In this document: positions 55,993-64,000 of the stretch, piece after piece
How positions within the stretch are numbered: position 1 is the first letter of the stretch
Layout: each line of letters opens with the position of its first letter
Source of the DNA: DASYXZ01 sp035946625
GTDB taxonomy: Bacteria > Acidobacteriota > Terriglobia > UBA7540
Reading direction: 5' to 3'
Length of the DNA stretch: 64,000 nt
Assembly (NCBI GenBank): GCA_035946625.1
Contig: DASYZE010000085.1
Location: 86,540 to 150,539, forward strand
Made by a program: the position numbers and the translations under genes
The notes under the pieces: generated by a model
What the model saw: only the letters and a program-made list of their open reading frames with translations
What the model was told of the DNA's origin: nothing
The model's database searches: none

Positions 55993-56736
55993 TTACGCCA
56001 TGTACATACCGCCGTTGATATTCAGCACGTGACCGGTAATATATCCCGCCTCTTCCGAGGCCAGAAAGCGCACGCCGTAGGCCACCTCGGCCGGCGTGCC
56101 CTGGCGGCCCAGGGGAATCATACTCAAAACCTTTTCCTGGACCGCTTGCGAAAGACCCTCCGTCATGGCGGTGGCGATAAACCCCGGCGCCACCGCGTTC
56201 ACGGTGATGTTCCGGCTGGCCACTTCGGCGGCGATCGCCTTGGTCAATCCAATCAGACCCGCCTTGGACGCAATGTAATTCGCCTGGCCGGGATTGCCGG
56301 CCTGAGCCACGATGGAAGAAATGTTGATGATCCGGCCGTAGCGCTGGCGTACCATTCCGTGCAGCACCGCCTGAATGCATTGAAAGGCGCCATCCAGATT
56401 GGTTCGCAAGACGGTATCCCAATCATCGGGCTTCATGCGCAGCGCCAGATTGTCTTTGGCAATGCCGGCGTTGTTCACCAGAATGTCGATTTTCCCCCAG
56501 GTCTCTATTGCCTTCGCCACCGCCGCCTTGATGGAATCGTGGCTGGCCACGTCGAGCGAAACCGCCAGCGCTTTCTTGCCGGTGGCTTCAATCTCGTTTG
56601 CTACCGTCCGCAACTTCTCCGTGTTGCGCGCACCCAGCGCCACTTGCGCTCCCGCTTCCGCTAGGGCCAGGGCGCAAGCCTTCCCAATCCCCTGGGAGGC
56701 TCCTGTCACCAACGCGACTCGACCGTCGAGGTTCAT
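55993..56736 (-). CDS. fabG: 3-oxoacyl-ACP reductase
   Basis: NADPH-dependent short-chain dehydrogenase reducing beta-ketoacyl-ACP. The cofactor motif TGASQGIGKA (residues 11-20), LVNNAGIAKDNLALRM and the catalytic ISS with Y154 and K158 in ANYIASKAG are present; the C-terminal PGFIATAMTEGLSQAVQEK and YITGHVLNINGGMYM match FabG. 247 residues is the standard length. It lies 73 bases from fabD and 187 bases from acpP; both spacers contain reiterated short words. Confidence 0.95.
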   Translation of the reverse strand: MNLDGRVALVTGASQGIGKACALALAEAGAQVALGARNTEKLRTVANEIEATGKKALAVSLDVASHDSIKAAVAKAIETWGKIDILVNNAGIAKDNLALRMKPDDWDTVLRTNLDGAFQCIQAVLHGMVRQRYGRIINISSIVAQAGNPGQANYIASKAGLIGLTKAIAAEVASRNITVNAVAPGFIATAMTEGLSQAVQEKVLSMIPLGRQGTPAEVAYGVRFLASEEAGYITGHVLNINGGMYMA

Positions 56737-56809
56737 GTGTCTTTGCCAAGGAGTTAGAAGCCAGGAGACAGGAGAAAAAAGGCGGAAGAAAAAACGTAAA
56801 TCCCTGTTT

Positions 56810-57778
56810 TCAATCTGACTTCTGACTCCTGACTCCTGATTCCTTCAAACCTACCCTCCCCAACACTTCGGTAAGAGAGCCCACATCTTCCACGTGCAGG
56901 CACTCAGCCTGCCGATCGATTTGCCGCACCAAACCCGAGAGGACTTTACCCGGCCCTAATTCGATGAAAAGAGAGACACCTTCGTTCCGCAAAAGTCGCA
57001 CCGACTCCTCCCAGCGCACGGGAGCAGTTACCTGGCGCTTTAACCCGTCCAGAACTTCGGCCGCCGTACACAGCACGCGCGCGTCCGCGTTATTCACCAG
57101 CGGCACCTGCGGGTCGTGAATTTCCACATGGTCGAGTTCCGCGGCCAGACGGTCCTGGGCGGGCTGCAAGAGAGCGCAATGGAATGGGGCGCTTACGTTC
57201 AGCATGACGGCGCGCTTGGCGCCGCGCTTTTTGGCCAGGTCCACGGCGCGCCCCACGGCAGTTTTATGGCCGGCGATCACCAATTGTCCGGGCGAATTTA
57301 AATTGGCCGGAGAAACCACTTCGCCCTGGGCTGCTTCCCGGCATACCTCTGCTGTGGCCGCAGGATCAAACCCGAGCAACGCTGCCATGGCGCCCTGCCC
57401 GGCGGGGACGGCCTCCTGCATAAATTGCCCGCGTTTGCGCACCAGTCGTACAGCATCCGCGAGTTTGAGCGAACGCGCGGCTACCAGCGCCGAATATTCC
57501 CCCAGGCTGTGCCCGGCCACAAAGTCGGCGGCCACGCCATGCTCGCTTAATACTTCGGCCGCCGCCACCGATACCGTTAATATGGCCGGCTGCGTATTGG
57601 CGGTCAACTGAAGCTCTTCCGCCGGACCTTCAAAACACAATTTCGAAAGTGAGAAACCGGCGGCACGATCGGCCTCATCGAAGACTCCGCGCGCCGAGGG
57701 ATATTGCTCCGCCAACTCGCGGCCCATCCCGGGAAATTGGGAGCCCTGGCCGGGAAAAATGAAAGCAGTTTTAGGCAA
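56810..57778 (-). CDS. fabD: Malonyl-CoA--ACP transacylase
   Basis: Transfers malonyl from CoA to ACP. FIFPGQGSQFPGMG opens the domain, and the active serine is S91 in GHSLGEYSALVA. The arginine-containing LVRKRGQFMQEAVP and the histidine in VSAPFHCALL complete the catalytic site. The last 15 residues after VEDVGSLTEVLGRVG are low-complexity. At 322 residues it is slightly longer than usual. It lies between fabH and fabG. Confidence 0.95.
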   Translation of the reverse strand: MPKTAFIFPGQGSQFPGMGRELAEQYPSARGVFDEADRAAGFSLSKLCFEGPAEELQLTANTQPAILTVSVAAAEVLSEHGVAADFVAGHSLGEYSALVAARSLKLADAVRLVRKRGQFMQEAVPAGQGAMAALLGFDPAATAEVCREAAQGEVVSPANLNSPGQLVIAGHKTAVGRAVDLAKKRGAKRAVMLNVSAPFHCALLQPAQDRLAAELDHVEIHDPQVPLVNNADARVLCTAAEVLDGLKRQVTAPVRWEESVRLLRNEGVSLFIELGPGKVLSGLVRQIDRQAECLHVEDVGSLTEVLGRVGLKESGVRSQKSD

Positions 57779-57800
57779 GTGTTCTGTCCATCACCAGAAT

Positions 57801-57924
57801 TGAGCTATGGGGCCATTGAATCATTGAGCCATTGAATGAGCGGGATGCGAAAAGCGAAAACTGGTTTCCGAAATTTTACTTTTCGTTTTGCTTCAAATGG
57901 TTCAATGGCCAAATGACTCAATCT
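57801..57924. repeat. Long inverted repeat in the fabD-fabH spacer
   Basis: ATTGAGCTATGGGGCCATTG, AATCATTGAGCCATTGAA on the left is mirrored on the right by TTCAAATGGTTCAATGGCC and AAATGACTCAAT; an inner GCGAAAAGCGAAAAC is mirrored by TTTTCGTTTTGC. The spacer could fold into one long irregular hairpin. Confidence 0.65.
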
Positions 57925-57942
57925 TACAATTTGGAGAGAAAT

Positions 57943-58923
57943 CTACCAGCGCATTAAAATAGCGCCCCACGTGACGCCCGCTCCGAAAGCGCACATCAGG
58001 ATCAGGTCGCCCTTCTTGATTTTTCCATTCCTCGCGCATTCATCCAGGCAAATGGGAATGGAGGCCGACGACGTATTGCCCACGTGGCTGATGTTGGCAT
58101 AAACTTTTCCTTCCGACATACCGAGCCGGCTGCGGATGGCGTCCGTGATCCTCTGGTTGGCCTGGTGGGGAATCATCAGCGCCAGTTGATCCGTGGTGAC
58201 GCCGGCTTCTTTCAAGACGCGCCGCGAAACCTCCTCCAGACTGCGCACCGCCACCTTAAACAATTCATTGCCGCGCATTTTGATGAAGTGCTCGCGCTCG
58301 CTCACCGTCTGGCAGCTTGCTGGCTTCACCGTTCCGCCGGCGGGGATGAAGAGATGATCAGCGTACTGGCCATTGGTGTGTAATTCAGAGGCCAGAATCC
58401 CCGAAGGCGGTGTGGCGGGACCCAGAATCGCGGCCGCAACTCCGTCACCGAAAATCACGCACGTGGCGCGGTCCTGATAGTCCAGGTGCCGGGAGAGCAG
58501 CTCCGCGCCGATCACCAGGACGTACCTGGCTTTTTCCGTTTTGATGTATTGCTCAGCCACCGAGGCCCCAAAAAGAAATCCGGAGCAGGCCGCGGCCAAA
58601 TCGAAAGCGCAACAAGAGCGCGCTCCCAGGTCGCGCTGGATGAACGAAGCGGTAGAGGGAAGCGGCATATCCGGTGAAATGGTGGAGCAGATGATCAGGT
58701 CAAGGTCCTGGGCGGTAATGCCCGCCATTTCCAGTGCGCGCCGGGAAGCGAGAACGGAGAGGGTGGAGGTGGTCTCTCCGGGTCCCGCCTGGCGCCGCTC
58801 CTTAATGCCGGTGCGCGCGATAATCCATTGGTCCGAAGTTTCCACCAACTTTTCCAGGTCGTGATTGGTGATCACCTTTGCGGGCAGCGCGGTTCCCGTG
58901 CCCAAAATTCCGGCGAAATTCAT
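57943..58923 (-). CDS. fabH: Beta-ketoacyl-ACP synthase III
   Basis: Initiates fatty acid synthesis by condensing acyl-CoA with malonyl-ACP. The catalytic triad is present: C113 in DLAAACSGFLFG, the histidine in MIPHQANQRI and the asparagine in HVGNTSSASI. DQWIIARTGIKERR forms the CoA-binding start. 326 residues is the normal size. It lies between plsX and fabD as in many Gram-negative genomes. Confidence 0.95.
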   Translation of the reverse strand: MNFAGILGTGTALPAKVITNHDLEKLVETSDQWIIARTGIKERRQAGPGETTSTLSVLASRRALEMAGITAQDLDLIICSTISPDMPLPSTASFIQRDLGARSCCAFDLAAACSGFLFGASVAEQYIKTEKARYVLVIGAELLSRHLDYQDRATCVIFGDGVAAAILGPATPPSGILASELHTNGQYADHLFIPAGGTVKPASCQTVSEREHFIKMRGNELFKVAVRSLEEVSRRVLKEAGVTTDQLALMIPHQANQRITDAIRSRLGMSEGKVYANISHVGNTSSASIPICLDECARNGKIKKGDLILMCAFGAGVTWGAILMRW

Positions 58924-59021
58924 GCTCGCTCCTAATTCATTGAGTGATGGACTGAATGAGCGATGGAGTGATTTTCGAACTGCGCCTTGGCATTCCCTGA
59001 ATCACCCGGTCACGCCCTCAC

Positions 59022-60050
59022 TCAATTTTTCGTTTCTTCTGCCATGCCCACAACAGCCTTCCCCAGCTCTTTCTCAATTTTTTCGTTGATTCTGCCCTCG
59101 GCAAATCCCGCCGCCACGCGGATCGCGTTCTTGATCGCATTGGCGTTGGACCCGCCGTGGCAGATGATGCTGACGCCTTTGACGCCCAGCAGCGGGGCTC
59201 CGCCGTATTCTGAATAATCCACCCGTTTTTTAAAATGCTGGAAAGCTTTGCGCGAGAGCATGTACCCCATTTTGGAGGACAGGGTGCCTGAAAGCGATTC
59301 CCTTAACAGGACAGAAACCGCTTCAATCAGCCCCTCGCTTATTTTCAACGCCACATTTCCGATGAACCCGTCGCAGACGATCACTTCCACACGCCCGTTA
59401 TAGAGGTCACGTCCCTCGACGTTGCCGACAAAATTCAGCGGTAATTGTTTCAGCAGGCCAAACGCCTCGCGGGTGAGGTCGTTGCCCTTCTGTTCCTCTT
59501 CGCCGATGGAAAGCAAGCCCACCCGCGGCCGCTCGGCGCCGAAAATCACCCGGTAGTAAATCTCGCCCATCACGGCGAATTGCTGGAGGTGAGAAGCCTT
59601 GCAATCAACATTGGCGCCCACATCCAACAGCACTGCGGCCTTACCCTTGGAAGTGGGGAAGACCGCCGCCAACGCGGGCCGATCCACGCCGCCCAGCGTG
59701 CCCAGAACGATCTTGACCGTGGTCATCACCGCGCCGGTATTCCCCGCACTGATCAACCCGTCGGCTTTGCCTTCACGCACCAGGCGCGCCGCCACGCGGA
59801 TGGAGGAATCGCGCTTGCGCCGGAACGCCTTGGCGGCAGCGTCCTCCATGGTCACCGCCTCGCTGGCGTGGACAATTTCAATGGCCAGTCCGCGCCCCTC
59901 GCGGCGCCGCCCCAATTCCCGCTTCAGCACATCCTGCGGACCCACCAGCAGCACATGGGCGTGCTCCTCTCGCGCCGCCAGGATGGCCCCTTCCACCTCA
60001 GGCAGAGGCGCTGCGTCCGTGCCCATTGCGTCAACCGCAATTCGTCGCAT
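59022..60050 (-). CDS. plsX: Phosphate acyltransferase PlsX
   Basis: Produces acyl-phosphate from acyl-ACP for phosphatidic acid synthesis. RRIAVDAMGTDAAPLPEVEGA opens the protein; GLISAGNTGAVMTTVKIVLG, LLDVGANVDCKASHLQQFAVMG, RVGLLSIGEEEQKGNDLTREA and VIVCDGFIGNVALKISEGL are the conserved sections. The ATG at 60050 (MRRIAVD) is preferred to the TTG at 60056. Between rpmF and plsX lies a 200-base spacer of reiterated words. Confidence 0.95.
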   Translation of the reverse strand: MRRIAVDAMGTDAAPLPEVEGAILAAREEHAHVLLVGPQDVLKRELGRRREGRGLAIEIVHASEAVTMEDAAAKAFRRKRDSSIRVAARLVREGKADGLISAGNTGAVMTTVKIVLGTLGGVDRPALAAVFPTSKGKAAVLLDVGANVDCKASHLQQFAVMGEIYYRVIFGAERPRVGLLSIGEEEQKGNDLTREAFGLLKQLPLNFVGNVEGRDLYNGRVEVIVCDGFIGNVALKISEGLIEAVSVLLRESLSGTLSSKMGYMLSRKAFQHFKKRVDYSEYGGAPLLGVKGVSIICHGGSNANAIKNAIRVAAGFAEGRINEKIEKELGKAVVGMAEETKN

Positions 60051-60072
60051 GGTCAAAGGGAGGAAGAGAGAG

Positions 60073-60249
60073 AAGGTTAAAGGGTGAAAAAAGGTTAAAG
60101 GTTAAAAGATAAAGGTTAAAAGCCGATGATTGCGCTGTGGGATGTCAGCCATCTCACCTTGGTCGCTGAACCCTGCCACCACCGCATCCTTCACACTTTA
60201 AACTTTAACCTTTTATTTCACCCTTTATCCTTTACACTTTAACCTTCTT
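60073..60249. repeat. Long inverted repeat of GGTTAAA-type words in the rpmF-plsX spacer
   Basis: The left side repeats AAAGGTTAAAGGGTGAAAAA, then AGGTTAAAGGTTAAAAG and ATAAAGGTTAAA; the right side is its inverted counterpart (TTTAAACTTTAACCTTTTA, TTTCACCCTTTATCC, TTTACACTTTAACC). About 70 unrelated bases lie between. It could form a large stem in the fab transcript. Confidence 0.7.
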
Positions 60250-60251
60250 TT

Positions 60252-60437
60252 TTAGGCCGATTCTTCCACCAGCAGCACTTCCCGCCCGCGATAATACCCG
60301 CAATGTGGGCAGGCATGGTGAGACAGCTTGGTCTCATGGCAATGAGGGCATTCAACGCGCTGTCTCGTCGCCAGAAAATCGTGCGCCCGCCTACGGTTTT
60401 TTCTCGCCTTGGAATGTCGTCTTTTCGGATTTGGCAT
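60252..60437 (-). CDS. rpmF: 50S ribosomal protein L32
   Basis: A 61-residue basic ribosomal protein. MPNPKRRHSKARKNRRRAH is the diagnostic start; the zinc-ribbon cysteines are visible in VECPHCHETKLSHHACPHCG. The ATG at 60437 is chosen because upstream in-frame starts add non-conserved residues. It stands between yceD and plsX in the widely conserved order. Confidence 0.95.
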   Translation of the reverse strand: MPNPKRRHSKARKNRRRAHDFLATRQRVECPHCHETKLSHHACPHCGYYRGREVLLVEESA

Positions 60438-60644
60438 AATTTGGTAGACCGTAGACTGTAGACAGCAGACAGGAAGCCTCCCATCCGTCATCCTACAAAT
60501 GCTACCGGTTCTCTCCTGCTTTTTGGATCAAGATTTCGAGGTCTTAAACTCGAAGATCAACTGCCACCTTCATGACTTTCCACGCTGATAATTCCCCTTC
60601 AAGACTCTCTTCATTCATCATTCAGCATTCGTCATTTCGTTTTC

Positions 60645-61151
60645 CTACTCTCCCTGAAGCGAAGCAAAAGGGGATTCTTTCCTCTGTTCGGCGCACCTGC
60701 ATTTTACTTTGTTCCGATCAATTCCGCACGCGGGGCACAGCCCCTGGCACGTGGCGCGGCAAACTATTTTCATGGGCAGGGCAAGAATCACCTGCTCAAC
60801 CACCAGATCATCCAGGTCAATGCCCTCACCGGTATAAAAGCCCACTTCGGACTGGTCTTCCGGGACCTCAACTTCCTCCTCATGGGCAATGTCGGCCATG
60901 GGTCGATAATATAGGTCAAAGTCGTGCTCCACGGGAAATTCCACCGTCGTCAGGCACCGGTCACAACTTGCATTCAAGCGAGTCCCCAAGTGCCCTCGAA
61001 TGCGAATTTCGGAGCCCAACAACTCCGCGACAGCATCCACTTTCAGCGGGCCATGTTGCTGGAATTCCGCTGTGTGATAATCCAGAATCCCGGATGCGTA
61101 GGTCTTGTGGACCTCGACCCGGTGCAGCTCCAGCTCTTGGAGGGTTATCAT
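60645..61151 (-). CDS. yceD: YceD-family (DUF177) protein
   Basis: A 168-residue DUF177 protein, the usual upstream partner of rpmF. LNASCDRCLTTVEFPVEHDF carries the first CxxC and CRATCQGLCPACGIDRN the second zinc-type cluster, with EVGFYTGEGIDLDDLVVEQVILALPM between. The ATG at 61151 is favoured because the upstream start gives nine extra non-conserved residues. DUF177/YceD proteins are linked to 23S rRNA metabolism in some bacteria; the exact role is unclear. Confidence 0.9.
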   Translation of the reverse strand: MITLQELELHRVEVHKTYASGILDYHTAEFQQHGPLKVDAVAELLGSEIRIRGHLGTRLNASCDRCLTTVEFPVEHDFDLYYRPMADIAHEEEVEVPEDQSEVGFYTGEGIDLDDLVVEQVILALPMKIVCRATCQGLCPACGIDRNKVKCRCAEQRKESPFASLQGE

Positions 61152-61511
61152 CACCGGAGCCTCGCAAATCAAAGACATCAATTATAGTCCGCCCACGCGC
61201 CTTGTCAAGGATGGACGAGAAGTTGCGGTGAATAAAGGACTTGCGCGTGGCGTCCCTACTGATTGGAGGGGGGGAACAAAGTGGATGGTAGGCTGAACCT
61301 GGTAGGCCGGGTTACAGTTTCAATTCTTCCCCGGTTTGACGCAGGGCATCTTGGATAGTTCCAAGGCCACCTGATATGCCTTATCCAAATCGAATCCTAC
61401 TCCCCACACTTTATCTACAACTTTCCGCTTACATTCCAGTTGATGTAAATTATCTTCGTGAGTGGAGATGTCTCTCTCACCTGTTATTAATTGGCTTCCA
61501 AGGTGGCATTC

Positions 61512-61901
61512 ATGTTGGGTTCCCAGAGAATCGTGGCTTTTGTTGCCACCAGAGACGTCAGGAAATCTCGAGCGTTTTATGAAGGAGTTTTGGGGCTTCG
61601 GTTCGTCAGCGAAGATACATTCGCCCTGGTTTTGGATGGCAATGGGATTATGGTCTGAGCAACCAAAGTCCCGGAATTCAAGCCACAGCAATTCACAATC
61701 CTTGGGTGGGAAGTCAACGATATTGAGAAATTGGTTTCCGGCTTGAGGGAAAAAGGAGTGAACTTTGAGTGTTACGGTTTGCCAAATCAGGACGAGCAAG
61801 GAATCTGGTCCGCGCCCGGCGGTGCCAAGGTGGCTTGGTTCAAAGACCCTGACGGCAATATTCTGGGTATCAGCCAACATACGGAGTTGGTAGTGGGTTA
61901 G
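61512..61901 (+). pseudogene. VOC/glyoxalase-family gene with in-frame TGA
   Basis: A continuous frame from ATG 61512 (AAGGTGG upstream) to TAG 61899-61901 reads RIVAFVATRDVRKSRAFYEG then VLGLRFVSEDTFALVLDGNG, IMV, a stop TGA at 61656-61658, then ATKVPEFKPQQFTILGWEV, LREKGVNFECYGLPNQDE, GIWSAPGGAKVAWFKDPDG and NILGISQ. This is a complete VOC-domain protein interrupted at codon 49. The expected arginine (CGA) would give TGA by one C-to-T change. Downstream similarity is intact, so decay is recent, or the reading is a sequencing error or readthrough. Confidence 0.8.
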
Positions 61902-61984
61902 GGGTTAAATTAGGTAGGTCGGAAGCAGCTGGATTATTTTTTTACGTTCATGCAAACTTCCGAATGCTACTCACTGGTCTTAAG

Positions 61985-62560
61985 ATGAATCGCGTTCACC
62001 GCTGGATCTGCCGCTCCGACTTTTGGCGAAAGGCGCTGCAGGAAAAAGTGATGCCGTGGGTTCTGACCGGCGTGGAACTTGGCCAGGACGTTTTGGAAGT
62101 TGGGCCGGGGCCGGGCCTTACCACGGACATCTTGCGTCCGCTGGTGGCGCGTTTGACCGCTCTCGAAATCGACCCCCGCCTGGCATGTGCGCTGGCGGGG
62201 CGTTTGGGGGGCAGCAACGTCAACGTGGTTCGGGGAGACGCCACTGCCATGCCTTTTCGAGGCACCCCGTTTTCCGCTGCCCTTTCCTGCACCATGCTCC
62301 ACCATGTGCCCTCATCCGCCCTTCAGGACAAGATCCTCCGGGAGGTCCGGCGAGTTCTGAAGCCAGGCGGCACCTTCGCCGGAGTGGACAGCCGGCAGAG
62401 CCTCGGCATGCGCCTGATTCATATCTGCGACACCCTGACGCCGGTGGACCCTCGCACCTTTGGCGCGCGACTTGAAGCCGCGGGATTCGACAGCATCTTA
62501 ATTGAGACCATCGCAACGTCATTCAGATTTCGCGCGCGAAAGCCCGGAAGTGACCGCTGA
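61985..62560 (+). CDS. Class I SAM-dependent methyltransferase
   Basis: A methyltransferase of about 191 residues. Motif I VLEVGPGPGLTTDIL binds SAM, followed by ALEIDPRLACAL (motif II), NVNVVRGDATAMPFRGTPF (motif III) and FSAALSCTMLHHVPS, then LREVRRVLKPGGTFAGVD. These are typical of methyltransferase type 11 family proteins. The substrate is not inferable. The ATG at 61985 or an earlier one at 61964 may be used; neither has a strong ribosome-binding site. It stands alone. Confidence 0.82.
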   Translation: MNRVHRWICRSDFWRKALQEKVMPWVLTGVELGQDVLEVGPGPGLTTDILRPLVARLTALEIDPRLACALAGRLGGSNVNVVRGDATAMPFRGTPFSAALSCTMLHHVPSSALQDKILREVRRVLKPGGTFAGVDSRQSLGMRLIHICDTLTPVDPRTFGARLEAAGFDSILIETIATSFRFRARKPGSDR

Positions 62561-62697
62561 TTCCTCAATCCGAGAAAAAGTTTCCAGGGCATAGAAAATT
62601 GGGGGGCTAATTCCTTTAAACCTTCCAATTACCCCTTTGTTTTCAATATGCCTTCTGGCATGCGACGTGCTTGGGAATCATGTGAGGAGATATGGCC

Positions 62698-63096
62698 ATG
62701 CACATCCAAGTTCCTGTCAGTTACGAGTTGGCGGCGCAAATACCTTCAGCAGAATCAGCAGTGGATTTCCATTTCCGCCATGCAGGCAAGTACGTTGTTT
62801 TTGATATCGAAGGGCCGCTGACCTTCCGTTGGGTGGCCGACGAGCTCTGCTTCGAGGTGCGGCGGATGATTGCCGACGGCAGAAAGGAGCTTGTGATTGA
62901 CCTGGCCGCCGTCCCCTTTGTGGACAGCGCCGGGATCGGCGCCCTAGCCGCGACGCTCAACTTGATCCAGGCGTCGGGTGGGAAGCTGGTGCTTCTCTCC
63001 GCTCAGCACCGGGTCTTGGATATGTTCAGTCGATTGCGCTTGACCAGGTTTTTTACATTTAGCAATGACCGGACGCTTGCATTCACGCGCTCCTAA
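62698..63096 (+). CDS. STAS-domain anti-sigma factor antagonist
   Basis: A protein of about 132 residues with a canonical STAS domain. FDIEGPLTFRWVADEL and LVIDLAAVPFVDSAGIGALA contain the phosphorylatable serine after Asp (DSAG), as in SpoIIAA/RsbV; SGGKLVLLSAQHRVLDMFS follows. The N-terminus has about 25 extra residues. GAGGAGA (62684-62690) is optimally placed for the ATG at 62698, so the ATG at 62692 is less likely. No anti-sigma factor or sigma gene is adjacent. The contrast with the DPEG variant at 22244 is notable. Confidence 0.88.
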   Translation: MHIQVPVSYELAAQIPSAESAVDFHFRHAGKYVVFDIEGPLTFRWVADELCFEVRRMIADGRKELVIDLAAVPFVDSAGIGALAATLNLIQASGGKLVLLSAQHRVLDMFSRLRLTRFFTFSNDRTLAFTRS

Positions 63097-63152
63097 CACG
63101 ATTCGAATTCACCTTCCAGGCTGCTATTCTGGTTCAGTCTATTTTCCGCCGA

Positions 63153-63175
63153 AGGGCCGAACGAAGTTCGGCCCT
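63153..63175. repeat. GTAG-type palindrome after the STAS gene
   Basis: Perfect 10-base stem AGGGCCGAAC/GTTCGGCCCT with loop GAA, preceded on the reverse strand by GT, giving GTAGGGCCGAAC. It stands 56 bases after the STAS stop and may end that transcript; a C-run, not a T-run, follows. Confidence 0.65.
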
Positions 63176-63547
63176 ACCCCCCTTCATCAATTACCTTCTC
63201 TTGAAAAACTTAAGGCCGCCCAATAACCGCCGAAGGCAATTCGCCCCGCAGCCCTCGCGCCGCATCGTCCAGAGCAACTGGTCAGCTAGCTCAGTGACCG
63301 CAGTCACGTTCAAAGGTGTTGGTGGTCACGGTGAACTTGATTGTCATCAGACATAACATGTACGATTCGATGGATAGGCGCCGTTGCGAGCGCGCCTGGG
63401 GGCAGGGCCGCCGCGGCGCCGGGGGCGAGATTGAGAATGGGGGCGGCAGGCATCTGAAAAAGACCTGCCGCTGAAGAGCGGGCCTTATTCCCTTATAAAT
63501 TCGTGACGCGTATCATATCTGGATTTACCCAACGAGGAGAAGAGCGA
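63176..63547. other. Spacer upstream of citrate synthase
   Basis: About 370 bases without a credible gene. GC-rich in the middle (63385-63470), AT-rich just before gltA, where the promoter should lie. Confidence 0.5.
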
Positions 63548-64000
63548 ATGGAAAACGAATCCCTGAACGTGACCGATAAGCGCACTCAGATTAATTACGA
63601 GTTACCGCTTTTCAAAGGCACGGTTCGAGCTATGGATTTGCGAAAGATCAAAACAGGCGCCGATGATTTTGGCGTGATGACTTACGATCCCGCGTTTATG
63701 AACACTGCGTCGTGCCAAAGCGCGATCACATTCATCGACGGGGACAAAGGCATTTTGCGTTATCGCGGCTATCCCATCGAGCAACTGGCGGAAAAATGCA
63801 CATTCCTGGAAGTCGCCTACCTGATTCTTTTTGGCGAACTGCCCACCGCCGCCGAATTGAAGAATTGGGTAAACAACATCACCCACCACACGATGATCCA
63901 CGAGACCACCAAGAAGTTTCTTGAAGGCTTTCATTATGACGCCCACCCCATGGGCATGTTCATCAGCACGGTGGCGGCGCTCTCCACCGTCTATCCGGAG
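63548..64000 (+). CDS. gltA: Citrate synthase, 3'-truncated by window edge
   Basis: The frame is open from ATG 63548 (GAGGAG upstream) to the window end, 151 codons. MENESLNVTDKRTQINYELP begins the protein; GVMTYDPAFMNTASCQSAIT and FIDGDKGILRYRGYPIEQLA are the diagnostic N-terminal citrate-synthase segment, followed by CTFLEVAYLILFGELPT and FHYDAHPMGMFIST. It catalyses oxaloacetate plus acetyl-CoA condensation in the TCA cycle. The catalytic His/Asp residues lie beyond the window. Confidence 0.93.
   Translation, partial: MENESLNVTDKRTQINYELPLFKGTVRAMDLRKIKTGADDFGVMTYDPAFMNTASCQSAITFIDGDKGILRYRGYPIEQLAEKCTFLEVAYLILFGELPTAAELKNWVNNITHHTMIHETTKKFLEGFHYDAHPMGMFISTVAALSTVYPE

Noticed and set aside
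61320..61880. 186-residue reverse frame
   Set aside because: Antisense to the VOC pseudogene, whose forward frame carries clear family motifs despite the TGA.
63270..63340. tRNA-like AGCTAGCTCAGTG
   Set aside because: Only a D-arm-like word is present; no acceptor stem, anticodon arm or T-arm can be completed around it.

Overview
The window looks like a piece of chromosome from a moderately GC-rich, Gram-negative soil or sediment bacterium, most likely an Acidobacteriota. This is inferred from a secreted von Willebrand A protein of the type expanded in that phylum, a secreted protein ending in Ser/Thr-rich Ig-like repeats, cytochrome c / monooxygenase-type and C45-type secreted enzymes, RND efflux operons, and the classical yceD-rpmF-plsX-fabH-fabD-fabG-acpP-fabF block. 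No rRNA or tRNA gene was found, so placement rests on gene content only.

Layout. 1-1180: a serine protease cut by the window edge and a doubtful small exported protein, in AT-richer DNA. 1635-9305: an adaptor plus two RND permeases (MdtABC-like). 9306-11039: a scar region with two decayed Ig-domain remnants, an intact YdeI-type gene between them, and interspersed repeats. 11040-17113: a tight three-gene operon of an N6-adenine methylase with an N-terminal nuclease-like region, a NurA-like nuclease and a HerA-type ATPase; this is the best candidate for a poorly described defence system. 17114-18405: gene-free repeats, including five exact-period 61-bp units and a GTAG-type palindromic element. 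18406-20476: a DUF362 protein and a polysaccharide deacetylase. 20663-27193: a reverse-strand RND operon (permease, adaptor, a STAS protein lacking the phospho-serine, outer-membrane factor). 27603-37047: PhzF-like enzyme, toxin-antitoxin pair and secreted or oxidoreductase proteins.

37117-46672 is mostly housekeeping: TrmH-type methyltransferase, RarA, Ada, CoA-binding protein, HisC, RluB-type pseudouridine synthase, ScpB/ScpA, Uma2 nuclease, TrpS. 46958-48836 is a second DNA-modification locus: a D12-class adenine methylase convergent with, and overlapping, a NotI-family endonuclease with its four cysteines and D/ExQ active site. 49082-51572 holds a small exported protein and the VWA protein. 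51652-54048 is etfB-ABM-etfA, followed by the fatty-acid block to 61151. The end contains a VOC-family pseudogene with one in-frame TGA, a methyltransferase, a canonical STAS antagonist and the start of citrate synthase.

Two genome-wide themes stand out. First, many spacers, especially in the fatty-acid and his/rlu/rar regions, are filled with short reiterated words arranged as long inverted repeats, with a different vocabulary in each spacer. Second, palindromes beginning with GTAG, resembling REP elements, occur at four places. No transposase, CRISPR array or prophage gene was recognised.
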